From Rhynchopus sp. YZ270_cl-10 (taxonomy: Eukaryota; Euglenozoa; Diplonemea; Diplonemida; Diplonemidae), in the NCBI GenBank assembly GCA_964035575.1, contig OZ037901.1, positions 558,001 to 622,000 of the forward strand: DNA of 64,000 nucleotides. Reading direction: 5' to 3'. Made by a program: the position numbers and the translations under genes. Below are positions 19,921-28,765 of the stretch, piece after piece. The notes beneath the pieces are model-generated. The model was not told the origin of the DNA. It saw only the letters and a program-made list of their open reading frames with translations, and made no database searches. How positions within the stretch are numbered: the first letter of the stretch is position 1; every line of letters begins with the position of its first letter.

Positions 19921-20841
19921 CTGTGTATACTGTGTATACTGTGTATACTGTGTATACTGTGTATACTGTGTATACTGTGTATACTGTGTATACTGTGTAT
20001 ACTGTGTATACTGTGTATACTGTGTATACTGTGTATACTGTGTATACTGTGTATACTGTGTATACTGTGTATACTGTGTATACTGTGTATACTGTGTATA
20101 CTGTGTATACTGTGTATACTGTGTATACTGTGTATACTGTGTATACTGTGTATACTGTGTATACTGTGTATACTGTGTATACTGTGTATACTGTGTATAC
20201 TGTGTATACTGTGTATACTGTGTATACTGTGTATACTGTGTATACTGTGTATACTGTGTATACTGTGTATACTGTGTATACTGTGTATACTGTGTATACT
20301 GTGTATACTGTGTATACTGTGTATACTGTGTATACTGTGTATACTGTGTATACTGTGTATACTGTGTATACTGTGTATACTGTGTATACTGTGTATACTG
20401 TGTATACTGTGTATACTGTGTATACTGTGTATACTGTGTATACTGTGTATACTGTGTATACTGTGTATACTGTGTATACTGTGTATACTGTGTATACTGT
20501 GTATACTGTGTATACTGTGTATACTGTGTATACTGTGTATACTGTGTATACTGTGTATACTGTGTATACTGTGTATACTGTGTATACTGTGTATACTGTG
20601 TATACTGTGTATACTGTGTATACTGTGTATACTGTGTATACTGTGTATACTGTGTATACTGTGTATACTGTGTATACTGTGTATACTGTGTATACTGTGT
20701 ATACTGTGTATACTGTGTATACTGTGTATACTGTGTATACTGTGTATACTGTGTATACTGTGTATACTGTGTATACTGTGTATACTGTGTATACTGTGTA
20801 TACTGTGTATACTGTGTATACTGTGTATACTGTGTATACTC
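19921..20841. repeat. (TGTGTATAC)n tandem array, ~102 copies
   Basis: A 9-base unit repeated for ~920 bases with no variant unit seen. Because 9 is a multiple of 3, several frames stay open on both strands (Cys-Val-Tyr, His-Ser-Ile and so on). These are not genes. Confidence 0.95.
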
Positions 20842-20894
20842 ACAATTATCGCATTTTAATTTGCTGAGGTCCAAAAGTACCCCTAATGATCTTA

Positions 20895-21103
20895 GTACAC
20901 TCTTGGTAAGCTCTTTTTAAGCCCTTAAATTAAGCCCTTAATTTCTTACTAAGCCCTTAGTAAGCTCTTAGTAAGAAACTAAGCCCTTAAATTAAGCCCT
21001 TAATTTTAGAGTGCCTTAAAATTAAGGGCTTAATGTAAGAGGTGGGAGGTGGTATTTTTACCTCCGGAGGGTAGGTCCTGGTAAGGGCTTATGGATGCCG
21101 TGA
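20895..21103 (-). repeat. Right terminal inverted repeat
   Basis: Reverse complement of 18732-18921, with an extra segment around a CCTCCGGAGG palindrome at 21061-21070. Confidence 0.85.
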
Positions 21104-21157
21104 TGTATAATATTATGAAATAATGATTTCAGTTCTCCTGAATTGAGCATTTCTAGA

Positions 21158-21241
21158 GATGAGTGAGCATGAGACGGCACATTCGTCACATTTGTTTAAG
21201 ATTGTGTATGCACGCGAGGCGTATTCATCTTTCAACCTTTC
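21158..21241 (+). repeat. Two hairpin-type repeats (R7)
   Basis: 21158-21190: GATGAGTGAGCATGAGACGG then CACATTCGTC. 21200-21241: GATTGTGTATGCACGCGAGG then CGTATTCATCTTTCAAC. Confidence 0.5.
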
Positions 21242-21246
21242 TTTGC

Positions 21247-21511
21247 TTCGCTCACATCTACCAGACATCACGCCCACTGCTGCACCCCGCTGCACCCGTT
21301 TATTTGCGTCACCCCCTTGACCAGGGAGGTTTTTTTCGTGGTTTTGGCGTCTTTCTCATCAGAAGAAAACGTCGAAATGAGCGCAAGGGGAACGAAATAA
21401 GCAACATCGTCAGAGGCGTATTCGCTTTTTTCACCCTCCGCTCCCATGTTAGACAGCAACAATAACACACAAAAATGCACAGGGTGAGGCAAGGTGCGTG
21501 ACACTATCCCG
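21247..21511. repeat. 265-base block, copy 2
   Basis: Partner of 12014-12278 with about one to three differences. It ends ~130 bases before the likely splice acceptor of the next gene. Confidence 0.85.
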
Positions 21512-21679
21512 ACATATGTATATTACCTCCTCCTCCTCCTCCTGCACTCCTTGCAAAAACAACCCCACTCTGGAGGAAAACTTTCGTTTCTTCCCCCCCC
21601 TTCTTCATCTCTCTCTCCCTCTTCCACCTTCACCCCCACAGCACACACCTTCTCTCTCTCCTTCCTCTCCCCTTTTCCT

Positions 21680-22852
21680 ATGTCGGATTCACCGCCTTTA
21701 CCGGAGGAGGATTTGGACGAAAATATTCAGCTAGAGAACGAAGCTGCCAGTATCATTCAAAAGCATTGGAGGCAATCAAATGTTCGGCAGACTGCCGCTC
21801 AAGGGATAGAGGAAACCGCTGTGGTGACGGAGTCTGAGAAGAAGGAGAACATTGTGGCAGAGTTCCGGAATGAGTTGTTGAAGAGGGACAAAATGCTTGA
21901 GGACAATATGAGAATGCAGCGTACCCTTAGCAAGCACTTTGACCAGAAAAAACAGACCGACCAAGACAAAACCACGGACACCCAGAATGCGACCGAATCC
22001 GAGAATAAATACCTGATGCTTTTGGACCAGCTTAGACACACTCGGAGCGAGCTGGTTTCGATCAAAGGACATAATTCGGACATTCTCACCATCAGCAAGG
22101 ACAAAATGAATTCCGATCAGGCAAAGGCTGCTGAATTCGAAGTCTCCTTCCGGTCCTACAAACGGACGGTTGCAGAGAAGTCTGGGTTCTCCCGGAACAA
22201 AAAAAGCATCCCCAAGAAGCGTCTCGACTCCTACGAAGGCCTTGAAGAACAACGCAGCCAGGAGGTCAAAATGGCAAGAGTCGGCTACATCAAGATGAGA
22301 AATCGTGCAAAGAGACTCTCCGACATGCTCAAAGAAAAGGAGAAGTTGACAGATGGACTCCACCTCATCGACTTCGAACAGCTGAAGATTGAGAACACAA
22401 CACTCAACGAGAAGATCGAGGAGCGGAACGAAGACCTTCTGAAACTCAAGAAGAAGGCGACGACCACGATCCACATCCTTACTCATGTCAAAGAGAAGCT
22501 GCAGTACATTCAAGGAGAGAACCAGGGGCTGAGAAAGTCCTTGGATTTGCTTGACTCTATGCTAGATGAGAACCGTGCGAAAATGACGGATGTGAAGAAG
22601 GACCGGGATCTCTTTGGGTCTGAGAATGTGAAAATGCGTGAGAAAATGCCGATGATCGGCAGTGAAGACCTTCTTGTCGATTACGAGCTTCGTAAACAAC
22701 TTATCGAATCGTTAAGAATCGAGGTAGTAGGAAAGACCAACTCTCACCACGACCTTATGCTGTGGATCCACAAATGGCAGCCCACCTACCACCAGCGCCA
22801 AGCTGCCCTCCAAAAGGCAACCCTCTTGAGAAACCCTGTTGCCTCCACTTAA
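21680..22852 (+). CDS. Axonemal coiled-coil protein, CCDC96/CCDC113 (FAP184/FAP263) family
   Basis: 390 residues. Start is the ATG at 21680, after a long CT-rich tract and the likely acceptor CCCCCACAG at 21641. Residues 23-38 (AASIIQKHWRQSNVRQ) form an IQ-type calmodulin-binding motif. The rest is nearly all charged heptad-like coiled coil. Residues ~190-365 contain GLHLIDFEQLKIEN and KIEERNEDLLKLKKK, which I know as the signature of the CCDC96/CCDC113 C-terminal domain. Proteins of this family sit at the base of axonemal radial spokes and the nexin-dynein regulatory complex in motile flagella. The IQ motif and the region with FRNELLKRDKML lean towards CCDC96 (FAP184). The choice between the two paralogous groups is not certain. 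It is a single-copy, ordinary-looking gene between repeats. Confidence 0.82.
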   Translation: MSDSPPLPEEDLDENIQLENEAASIIQKHWRQSNVRQTAAQGIEETAVVTESEKKENIVAEFRNELLKRDKMLEDNMRMQRTLSKHFDQKKQTDQDKTTDTQNATESENKYLMLLDQLRHTRSELVSIKGHNSDILTISKDKMNSDQAKAAEFEVSFRSYKRTVAEKSGFSRNKKSIPKKRLDSYEGLEEQRSQEVKMARVGYIKMRNRAKRLSDMLKEKEKLTDGLHLIDFEQLKIENTTLNEKIEERNEDLLKLKKKATTTIHILTHVKEKLQYIQGENQGLRKSLDLLDSMLDENRAKMTDVKKDRDLFGSENVKMREKMPMIGSEDLLVDYELRKQLIESLRIEVVGKTNSHHDLMLWIHKWQPTYHQRQAALQKATLLRNPVAST

Positions 22853-23026
22853 AATTACACCGTAGATGGGAAAAAATGTCTTTCCAGACTCCCCTAAAAT
22901 TATACACAAAAAAAAGTAATGAAAAAAAATAAAGATATTTTTGTTCCCTTGCCATCAATTGAATGCAAAATATTATGTTGAAATACTTCACTCTTGCAGA
23001 GGGATATTCAAGGAAAAGTTAACACA

Positions 23027-23530
23027 ATGCAGCCATCCGGTCTTTCGCAGAGAACACACAAGGCAGACCCAGAGCAGGCTGGGGACCACCACCGGAGCAG
23101 AGCCGAGAGACGGAGGGACGTGCGTGAGTTGAACCGGAACCATGCCCACCCTTCTGCGGGTGGGTTCACCTGGGCGGTGCTGGAGTCGGCATTGATTCCT
23201 GTCTTGGGTATGCCGATTAGTTTTTTTTTGATAAATTGTTGGAGTAGTGTAGTTGCCTCGGGTTGTGTTGCCACAGTTTGTGCAATCTCCACTGTCATTT
23301 TTGGGGTAGAGTAGTGTTCGAAACGAAAAACTAAAAATAAACCATTTTTTTGAATTTTTTGTAGAGGTTGTGACGATGACGTCAACACCCCTTTCCCTTT
23401 CCAGACCCGAGTTATCCCAACTAGGAGTAACTTAGGCGATTGTCGACACAACAAAAAAAAACACCTCCTCACAGTGGGAATCGTCGTCTTCCTGGCGCTG
23501 TACTCGATTTTCGGAATTCAGATTCTGTAG
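23027..23530 (+). CDS. Small tail-anchored protein, two exons (23027-23207, 23367-23530)
   Basis: A likely SL acceptor CTCTTGCAG ends at 22999 and the first ATG is at 23027. Exon 1 encodes 60 polar residues rich in Arg, His and Asp (GDHHRSRAERRRDVREL). A GT-AG intron 23208-23366 (GGGTATGCC ... TTGTAGAG) keeps the frame. Exon 2 encodes a polar stretch and, at the very end, the hydrophobic helix LLTVGIVVFLALYSIFGIQI, just before TAG. The product is 114 residues, typical of tail-anchored membrane proteins. I do not recognise the family. The splice sites were chosen because they alone link exon 1 to the membrane frame; the 3' site could be two bases earlier but would then break it. The intron contains an R4 repeat in reverse orientation. 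Confidence 0.6.
23208..23366 (+). other. cis-intron of the tail-anchored protein gene
   Basis: 159 bases, GTATGCC to TTTTTTGTAGAG. Nearly half is the reverse-oriented R4 repeat at 23227-23297. Confidence 0.55.
23227..23297 (-). repeat. R4 repeat inside an intron, reverse orientation
   Basis: Reads TGATAAATTGTTGGAGTAGT, then GTTGCCTCGGGTTGTGTTGC and GCAATCTCCACTGTCA. It is the exact complement of the R4 consensus and the only minus-strand R4 seen. Confidence 0.8.
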
Positions 23531-24564
23531 GCAGTCCCGGGTTGTGGGTTGTGGGGTTGCTATTTATTGCGTGGGGTGTGTGTGTGTGTGTGTGTGTGCC
23601 ATGTCCATGACTATTTTTTTGTGCAACTATCTGCTCTGGGTCCCTATGGCCTACTCATTTTTTTACAAAAAAAAAAAAAAAACAAATTTTTCTTTTAGGT
23701 TAGTTTTCTCAGGATTTCTTCATTTTTTGGTACACTGTCACGAGAGGGCTGTTGTATTTCAAGTCAATTTTTTTTTTTTTTTTTTGAAAACGGTAAAAGC
23801 ATCAGAAAGTGGCGGAAGTTTTTGTTTTGTTTTTATACGATGTGTATGCTTGTTAAGCACATCTTTTTATGTTAGAGCAAAAAGAAAAGGAGGCAAATTC
23901 TGATGGGATACCTCCATCTTTTATACCAAAGGATTCATCTTATCACGTTTAAGCGAAAATGCTGAAGCGCACACAAAAAGTCTCAGAGGCCATAGTGCCT
24001 GATTGATAACAGATCTAAATTTCTACTTTATTTTTCAAACAAACCCCCCCCCGAAAAAGTCTCAGCGGCCAAATTAGTTTCGCATTTTGAGTTGATTTTT
24101 TTGGCCGCACCCTACTAGGTTTTTTGTTTTCCTCCACCCCTCCCTCTGTGTGTTCACGAGATCTGAATGCGAGCCAACTCTGAGCCTGTTATGATCCCAA
24201 CCTTTTGTGTTGACTACGCACAGCGAGGCTTAGGATTAGGTTTATCGGAAAAAAAAATACAAAAAAAAATTATTTCGATAACCTGAGCACCCAATACCTC
24301 TCCAAGAGTGCCGGTTGAACGGTGAGACGTTTCACTTTCAACTTTCTTTTATATAAAACAATGACCTGCCTGCTCATTTTCTGCTTTTAGCCAACCCCGC
24401 CTATTTTACTTTTTTTTTTGAACATTAGATCCGCTGTTTTTTTTTTTATATTTATTGTTATCCAAAAAAACGATCTCCCACAACATTCTCCCCACCACCT
24501 TCTCATCTTGCACCAACCCGTCTCTCCCATCCTCTCCCCTTTTCATTTCATCATATCGTCCCAG
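23531..24564. other. Spacer with (GT)n, R6, hairpin and R2-like repeats
   Basis: (GT)n at 23576-23598, R6 at 23729-23766 (GGTACACTGTCACGAGAGGG, TGTATTTCAAGTC), a hairpin repeat at 23839-23868 (GATGTGTATGC ... GCACATC) and an R2-like tail at 24315-24350. It ends in a CT-rich tract and acceptor CCCAG at 24564. No gene seen. Confidence 0.55.
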
Positions 24565-24591
24565 AACAAACTCCCCCCCAGCCCACCCCTC

Positions 24592-25806
24592 ATGCAACGC
24601 GATGTGGCCATCATTGGAGGAGGTGCGGCAGGTATTGCATGTGCATTAAGGTTGTTTCAGTTGCGTGCAGAAGGAATATGGAACGGTGTATTCACCCTTT
24701 ACGACGCAAGCAGCGACTTTGGAGGGCGCTGTGCAGTCCTCAGAACCGATAAACACTATTTTGACTACGGCTTCCAGCGCTTCAAAAACCCTACGAGGAG
24801 GGGGTTTTTGGATACCATAGGGCAGATGAGGAGGGATCGGCTGTACACAGGATGGGTGTCCAGAGAGATCGAGCACAACCATGAGACACGTGAAACCAAA
24901 GAGCTTCCCGTGAAGGATGAAAATGGGAAGCGGATGTCAAAGATATTTACCCCATCTTCACGGTTGTTGCAGAGGTATCTATGGAGCACGACGCATATCG
25001 TGGTGTCCTCGGAAAGCCATTTAAATGCTACAGTCAATCGGATTCAACGGTATAAGCGGGATCAATGGATTTTCCAGAATACGTCAAGCACAAAATGGGG
25101 GAGGGCAGACAGTATTATCATGGCATGCCCACCGCAGTCGATTCTCCCTGCATTTGCTGGGACGGAAGAATTCCCGCTTCCCGATTCCGAGGTGATCGCA
25201 AGGACAGCGGGAGTAGGGTTTTTTCCGCAGTGCGTTTTAATGCTTGGATGGGATGTGGAGGGGATATGTGCATTTGACATAATGCATGTGAAAAACCACC
25301 CGATTATAGCTGGGGTCTACAATCAGAACACAAAAGAGATGCGGCCAAGCTCCGGAATCACATCATTGGTTTTTACGGCGACACCAAGCTTTGCGGCTCG
25401 TGTGGTTGAGGAGAATTTGGACCCACAGAAGGTGGTGGAGATTATGGGTGGTGCGGCTAGTGAATTGCATATGATGGAAGGAGTCATGCATGCACCGTCC
25501 TTCGCAGCGTCGCACACATGGCCGCATGGTTTTCATAATAACACTGAGCGGTTTGAGCAGCTCTGGGATGAAAAGAACAATGTTGGGATCTGTGGTGACT
25601 GGACACAAGGTGAACAGACCTTTGAGGCCGCATGGTGTTCGGGTATTATCGTCGCAAACCAATTTGCGGGGTTCAGCAAAGAGGACGAAGAAAAATGCGA
25701 TCCGGTCACGTCCCGCAACTTCAAACGGTTTGCAACATATGAAGACGAAACAGCAGAGGTAAAGGACAACTGCTACGGCATGGAGGCCTTCTACGGACAC
25801 AACTGA
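24592..25806 (+). CDS. Renalase-like FAD/NAD-dependent amine oxidase
   Basis: 404 residues. The ATG at 24592 is chosen because it is the first after the likely acceptor CCCAG at 24564 and is followed at once by the Rossmann fold. The N-terminus MQRDVAIIGGGAAGIACALRL has the dinucleotide-binding GxGxxG motif at residues 9-14. A second mark is DFGGRCAVLR near residue 43, the GG-R motif that follows the first strand-helix pair in amine-oxidase-type flavoproteins. Near residue 331, VGICGDWTQGEQTFEAAWCSG matches the C-terminal FAD-binding motif (GDxxxxxxxEGAxxSG-like). The layout fits the renalase group, which oxidises dihydro forms of NAD(P); substrate and cellular place are not visible here. No targeting peptide is obvious. 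Confidence 0.82.
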   Translation: MQRDVAIIGGGAAGIACALRLFQLRAEGIWNGVFTLYDASSDFGGRCAVLRTDKHYFDYGFQRFKNPTRRGFLDTIGQMRRDRLYTGWVSREIEHNHETRETKELPVKDENGKRMSKIFTPSSRLLQRYLWSTTHIVVSSESHLNATVNRIQRYKRDQWIFQNTSSTKWGRADSIIMACPPQSILPAFAGTEEFPLPDSEVIARTAGVGFFPQCVLMLGWDVEGICAFDIMHVKNHPIIAGVYNQNTKEMRPSSGITSLVFTATPSFAARVVEENLDPQKVVEIMGGAASELHMMEGVMHAPSFAASHTWPHGFHNNTERFEQLWDEKNNVGICGDWTQGEQTFEAAWCSGIIVANQFAGFSKEDEEKCDPVTSRNFKRFATYEDETAEVKDNCYGMEAFYGHN

Positions 25807-26112
25807 GTTGCCTTATATTTGACCCTTTGGTTGTATTAGGGGTAGATACGCCCCACCTATGTTTTTTTATCTCGGATAATCTGCTGTTGCTGTCCTGAGA
25901 GGAGGGAGAGAGCAACGTCTCAAGGTTGCCAGGCTGTGTGGGGTCCGTGCATAGCTCGACTTTCTCGTATGATTTAAAAAAAATATAGGTGCGCAAAAAA
26001 AAAAAAAGTGTGGCAGTGGGGGTTTATTTGTTGTGTAGTTTCTTCCCTACCCCAACGTCTACAAATATCGCAAAACAACAGACATTTTTTTCGTCCCTAG
26101 TTGAAGGGTAAT

Positions 26113-27870
26113 ATGGTATTTGGGATGGAGCCCACCGCACCGCAGACACCTTTTTGGTGTGAGAGCTGTACGGCGCCTGCACAGCTGCAGTGCGGACACT
26201 GCAAAGATCTGTTCTTCTGCGACAAGCCTGCCTGCTTCGAAGCTCTGCACCCGAGGGCGCGCGACCGTGAAATGCATCTTGCTTCTGTCACTTCAATGTC
26301 ATCGCATGCAGACCCTGTGTGTGGAGATTGCACTGCCAGGCACGAACCTGTGGGGCACAACACAACCGACATTGTTGAGTACGTAGAACGCCAGCGCTGC
26401 ATCCTGCGCTCGCACGTGGCAGACCTGACGAAGCAGCGGGCTGCTGCAGAGGAGAAGTGCCGTGTGCTTGAGGCACTCCCACCTCAAGAGGCCAGGTACA
26501 AAGACCTTCTCCTGCAGACACACGTCGGACACCTGTTGATGGGTGAGGATGTGTGGCGCAGCAACGTCGTGTGTGAGGAGGCGTTGGCACGGAGCTTCCT
26601 CACACAGGCACTGAGTGCTGCAGGGGAGGTGTGTGCGCTGAAGACGTTTATTGCGAAGGCCGACCACATAATAGGCGACTGCTTAGCGGTGTGCCTGCTT
26701 GGGGACGACCAGGTACTGCGTGTCGTTACAGAGTCGCAGGCCTTGGTGCGGAGGGTCAACATCATATCACCAAGCGGAGACCGCCACCGCCTTGTGGGTG
26801 CTGTGTCTCCGTTCGAAGGGTTTTCCCTTACGCTGCCTGTGTCGTGTGTGCACGATGCCGTCAAGCAGATCGCGCTGGAAGCTGTTCTGTGTGTACGTGT
26901 GGAAACCTTGGATTTGGGGATGCGCCTGATTGAGGTGCGTGCGGGCGACACGGTCAGAGACGTGCGTCGGAAGGTGTCGTCTGCAGCTGGCTTGCCTGAC
27001 AACGCCTTTGACATACGTTGTGGGGGGGTGCTGATGGATGAAGGCTATGATCTGACGTGCGTCGATTTCCGCTGTGGTGGGATTGTGCTCACGCAGACAG
27101 CGAAACACAGAGCCATTGCTGCGCTTCATGCGTTGGGCGAGACGACGCTGACGGTGGAGAGGTTGGAGCAGGCGAGAATACGAGACGTGGCTTGTTTGCT
27201 TCTTTACGCCGAGGTTGCGACTGCGATACCAGATGAGTTCTGGGCAGACACAGAGCTGAAGGAGCTTACCCTTTCATATGAGTACTTCGACCTCAGAGAT
27301 GCCCCTGTGACCGCTATTGGAAACGGCGTGCTTCGCAACTGCGCCGCGCTGACGAACCTCGATCTCTCTGCCTTGAGCAACGTCGACAAAATAGGGGACT
27401 GCTTCCTTTACCAGTGCAGCTCGCTGACAGAGGTCGATCTCTCTGGATTGAGAAAAGTCACCTCGATAGGTGAGTCCTTCTTAGCAGCGTGCGTCTCACT
27501 GACACATCTAAATCTCTCCGCCTTGAGCAATGTCCTTACAGTTGACAACGACTTCCTTTCGGGGTGCACGGCGCTGGAATATGTCGATTTCTCTACTTGG
27601 TGCAGCATCGCTCACATAGGGGACGACTTCCTCTATGGGTGCACGTCGTTGTCGCAACTTGATCTATCAGGCTTCTGCAATATTACCACAATAAGAGACG
27701 GCTTTCTCGACGAATGCGAAAGGCTAGAAAGTATCCATCCATTAGGCCTTCCCAAAGTCAGACAGGTTGGCCACAATTTTATTGCAAACAGCAACAACTT
27801 CAAACCCCCCTATTTTCCTTGCCTCAGTACGTTTGGCGACGGCTTTCTCCGCGCAACAAAAAATAGATAA
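26113..27870 (+). CDS. B-box / ubiquitin-like / leucine-rich-repeat protein
   Basis: 585 residues. An acceptor TTTTCGTCCCTAG ends at 26100 and the ATG follows 12 bases on; a second ATG at 26125 is possible. Residues 16-55 carry Cys/His in B-box-like spacing (CESC, CGHC, CDKPAC and later His). A second Cys/His cluster (CGDCTARHEPVGH) and a short coiled coil follow, as in TRIM proteins without the RING. Residues ~259-328 resemble a ubiquitin fold (VRAGDTVRDVRRKVSSAAGL, with a hydrophobic patch). From ~412 to the end run about seven repeats of the BspA/LRR_5 type (LTxLDLSxLSNVxxIGDxFL). Such repeats usually bind protein partners. The combination suggests a ubiquitin-pathway adaptor; that is inference. 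A TCTCGC/GCGAGA hairpin lies 20 bases after the stop (27891-27909). Confidence 0.8.
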   Translation: MVFGMEPTAPQTPFWCESCTAPAQLQCGHCKDLFFCDKPACFEALHPRARDREMHLASVTSMSSHADPVCGDCTARHEPVGHNTTDIVEYVERQRCILRSHVADLTKQRAAAEEKCRVLEALPPQEARYKDLLLQTHVGHLLMGEDVWRSNVVCEEALARSFLTQALSAAGEVCALKTFIAKADHIIGDCLAVCLLGDDQVLRVVTESQALVRRVNIISPSGDRHRLVGAVSPFEGFSLTLPVSCVHDAVKQIALEAVLCVRVETLDLGMRLIEVRAGDTVRDVRRKVSSAAGLPDNAFDIRCGGVLMDEGYDLTCVDFRCGGIVLTQTAKHRAIAALHALGETTLTVERLEQARIRDVACLLLYAEVATAIPDEFWADTELKELTLSYEYFDLRDAPVTAIGNGVLRNCAALTNLDLSALSNVDKIGDCFLYQCSSLTEVDLSGLRKVTSIGESFLAACVSLTHLNLSALSNVLTVDNDFLSGCTALEYVDFSTWCSIAHIGDDFLYGCTSLSQLDLSGFCNITTIRDGFLDECERLESIHPLGLPKVRQVGHNFIANSNNFKPPYFPCLSTFGDGFLRATKNR

Positions 27871-28168
27871 ACCAAAATCAACAGCCAGTCTCTCGCTAAA
27901 GTGGCGAGAGTGAATCCCGAAAGAAAAAAACAAAAAATATTGAAGCTACCTGCAGACCACTTGCACGATGGCTCACTATTTTCAGGTTTACAAAAAGCAA
28001 AAAGCTGCCAAAAGCTCGTAGGGGGAGAACAACAGCAACGTTGTTCACAGTGTCTATACTCTGCGTTACACGACCATTACACTTCCCCTCCCCCTTCCCT
28101 CCTATCTCCCCCTGGCCCACCTAATGACAAGAGCACACAACCCACCTTTTCCCTACCTCGCTTCAATC

Positions 28169-28735
28169 CTCTCCCTCTCCCTCTCCCTCTCCCTCTCCCT
28201 CTCCCTCTCCCTCTCCCTCTCCCTCTCCCTCTCCCTCTCCCTCTCCCTCTCCCTCTCCCTCTCCCTCTCCCTCTCCCTCTCCCTCTCCCTCTCCCTCTCC
28301 CTCTCCCTCTCCCTCTCCCTCTCCCTCTCCCTCTCCCTCTCCCTCTCCCTCTCCCTCTCCCTCTCCCTCTCCCTCTCCCTCTCCCTCTCCCTCTCCCTCT
28401 CCCTCTCCCTCTCCCTCTCCCTCTCCCTCTCCCTCTCCCTCTCCCTCTCCCTCTCCCTCTCCCTCTCCCTCTCCCTCTCCCTCTCCCTCTCCCTCCCCCT
28501 CTCCCTCTCCCTCTCCCTCTCCCTCTCCCTCTCCCTCTCCCTCTCCCTCTCCCTCTCCCTCTCCCTCTCCCTCTCCCTCTCCCTCTCCCTCTCCCTCTCC
28601 CTCTCCCTCTCCCTCTCCCTCTCCCTCTCCCTCTCCCTCTCCCTCTCCCTCTCCCTCTCCCTCTCCCTCTCCCTCTCCCTCTCCCTCTCTGTCTCCCTCT
28701 CCCTCTCCCTCTCCCTCTCTGTCTCCCTCTCCCTT
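28169..28735 (+). repeat. (CCCTCT)n array upstream of the RING-CH gene, copy A
   Basis: About 86 nearly perfect hexamers, with one CCCTCCCCCT variant at 28491-28500 and CTGTCT variants near the end. It leads directly into the acceptor CTTACCCAG at 28759, so it can serve as the pyrimidine tract for splicing of the next gene. Long Leu-Pro and Ser-Leu frames through it are not real. Upstream, 27910-28168 has no gene. Confidence 0.92.
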
Positions 28736-28765
28736 CCCTCTTCCCTATCACTTACCCAGACATCA

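Larger units (their letters stand above)
18732..21103. mobile_element. Non-autonomous foldback/MITE-like DNA element carrying minisatellites
   Basis: The element starts TCACGGCATCCATAAGCC and ends with the reverse complement. It is flanked on both sides by TGTA (18728-18731 and 21104-21107), a plausible 4-base target duplication. The terminal inverted repeats are ~190 bases (18732-18921) and ~209 bases (20895-21103). They are nearly perfect in their inner part and are themselves built of AAGGGCTTAA-type subrepeats in both orientations. Inside are a GGGCGAG hairpin (18946-18990), a 63-base palindrome, 500 bases of unique sequence and two tandem arrays. No transposase or other credible gene is present, so it must be mobilised in trans if at all. 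Superfamily not assigned. Confidence 0.82.

Noticed and set aside
19602-20920. Long frames on both strands rich in Cys-Val-Tyr, His-Ser-Ile or Thr-Gln-Tyr
   Set aside because: They run through the 9-base and 5-base arrays, whose period keeps or shifts frames without stops. No sequence outside the arrays supports a gene.
18732-21103. CRISPR-like array
   Set aside because: The repeats are contiguous minisatellite units without spacers, in a eukaryotic foldback element.
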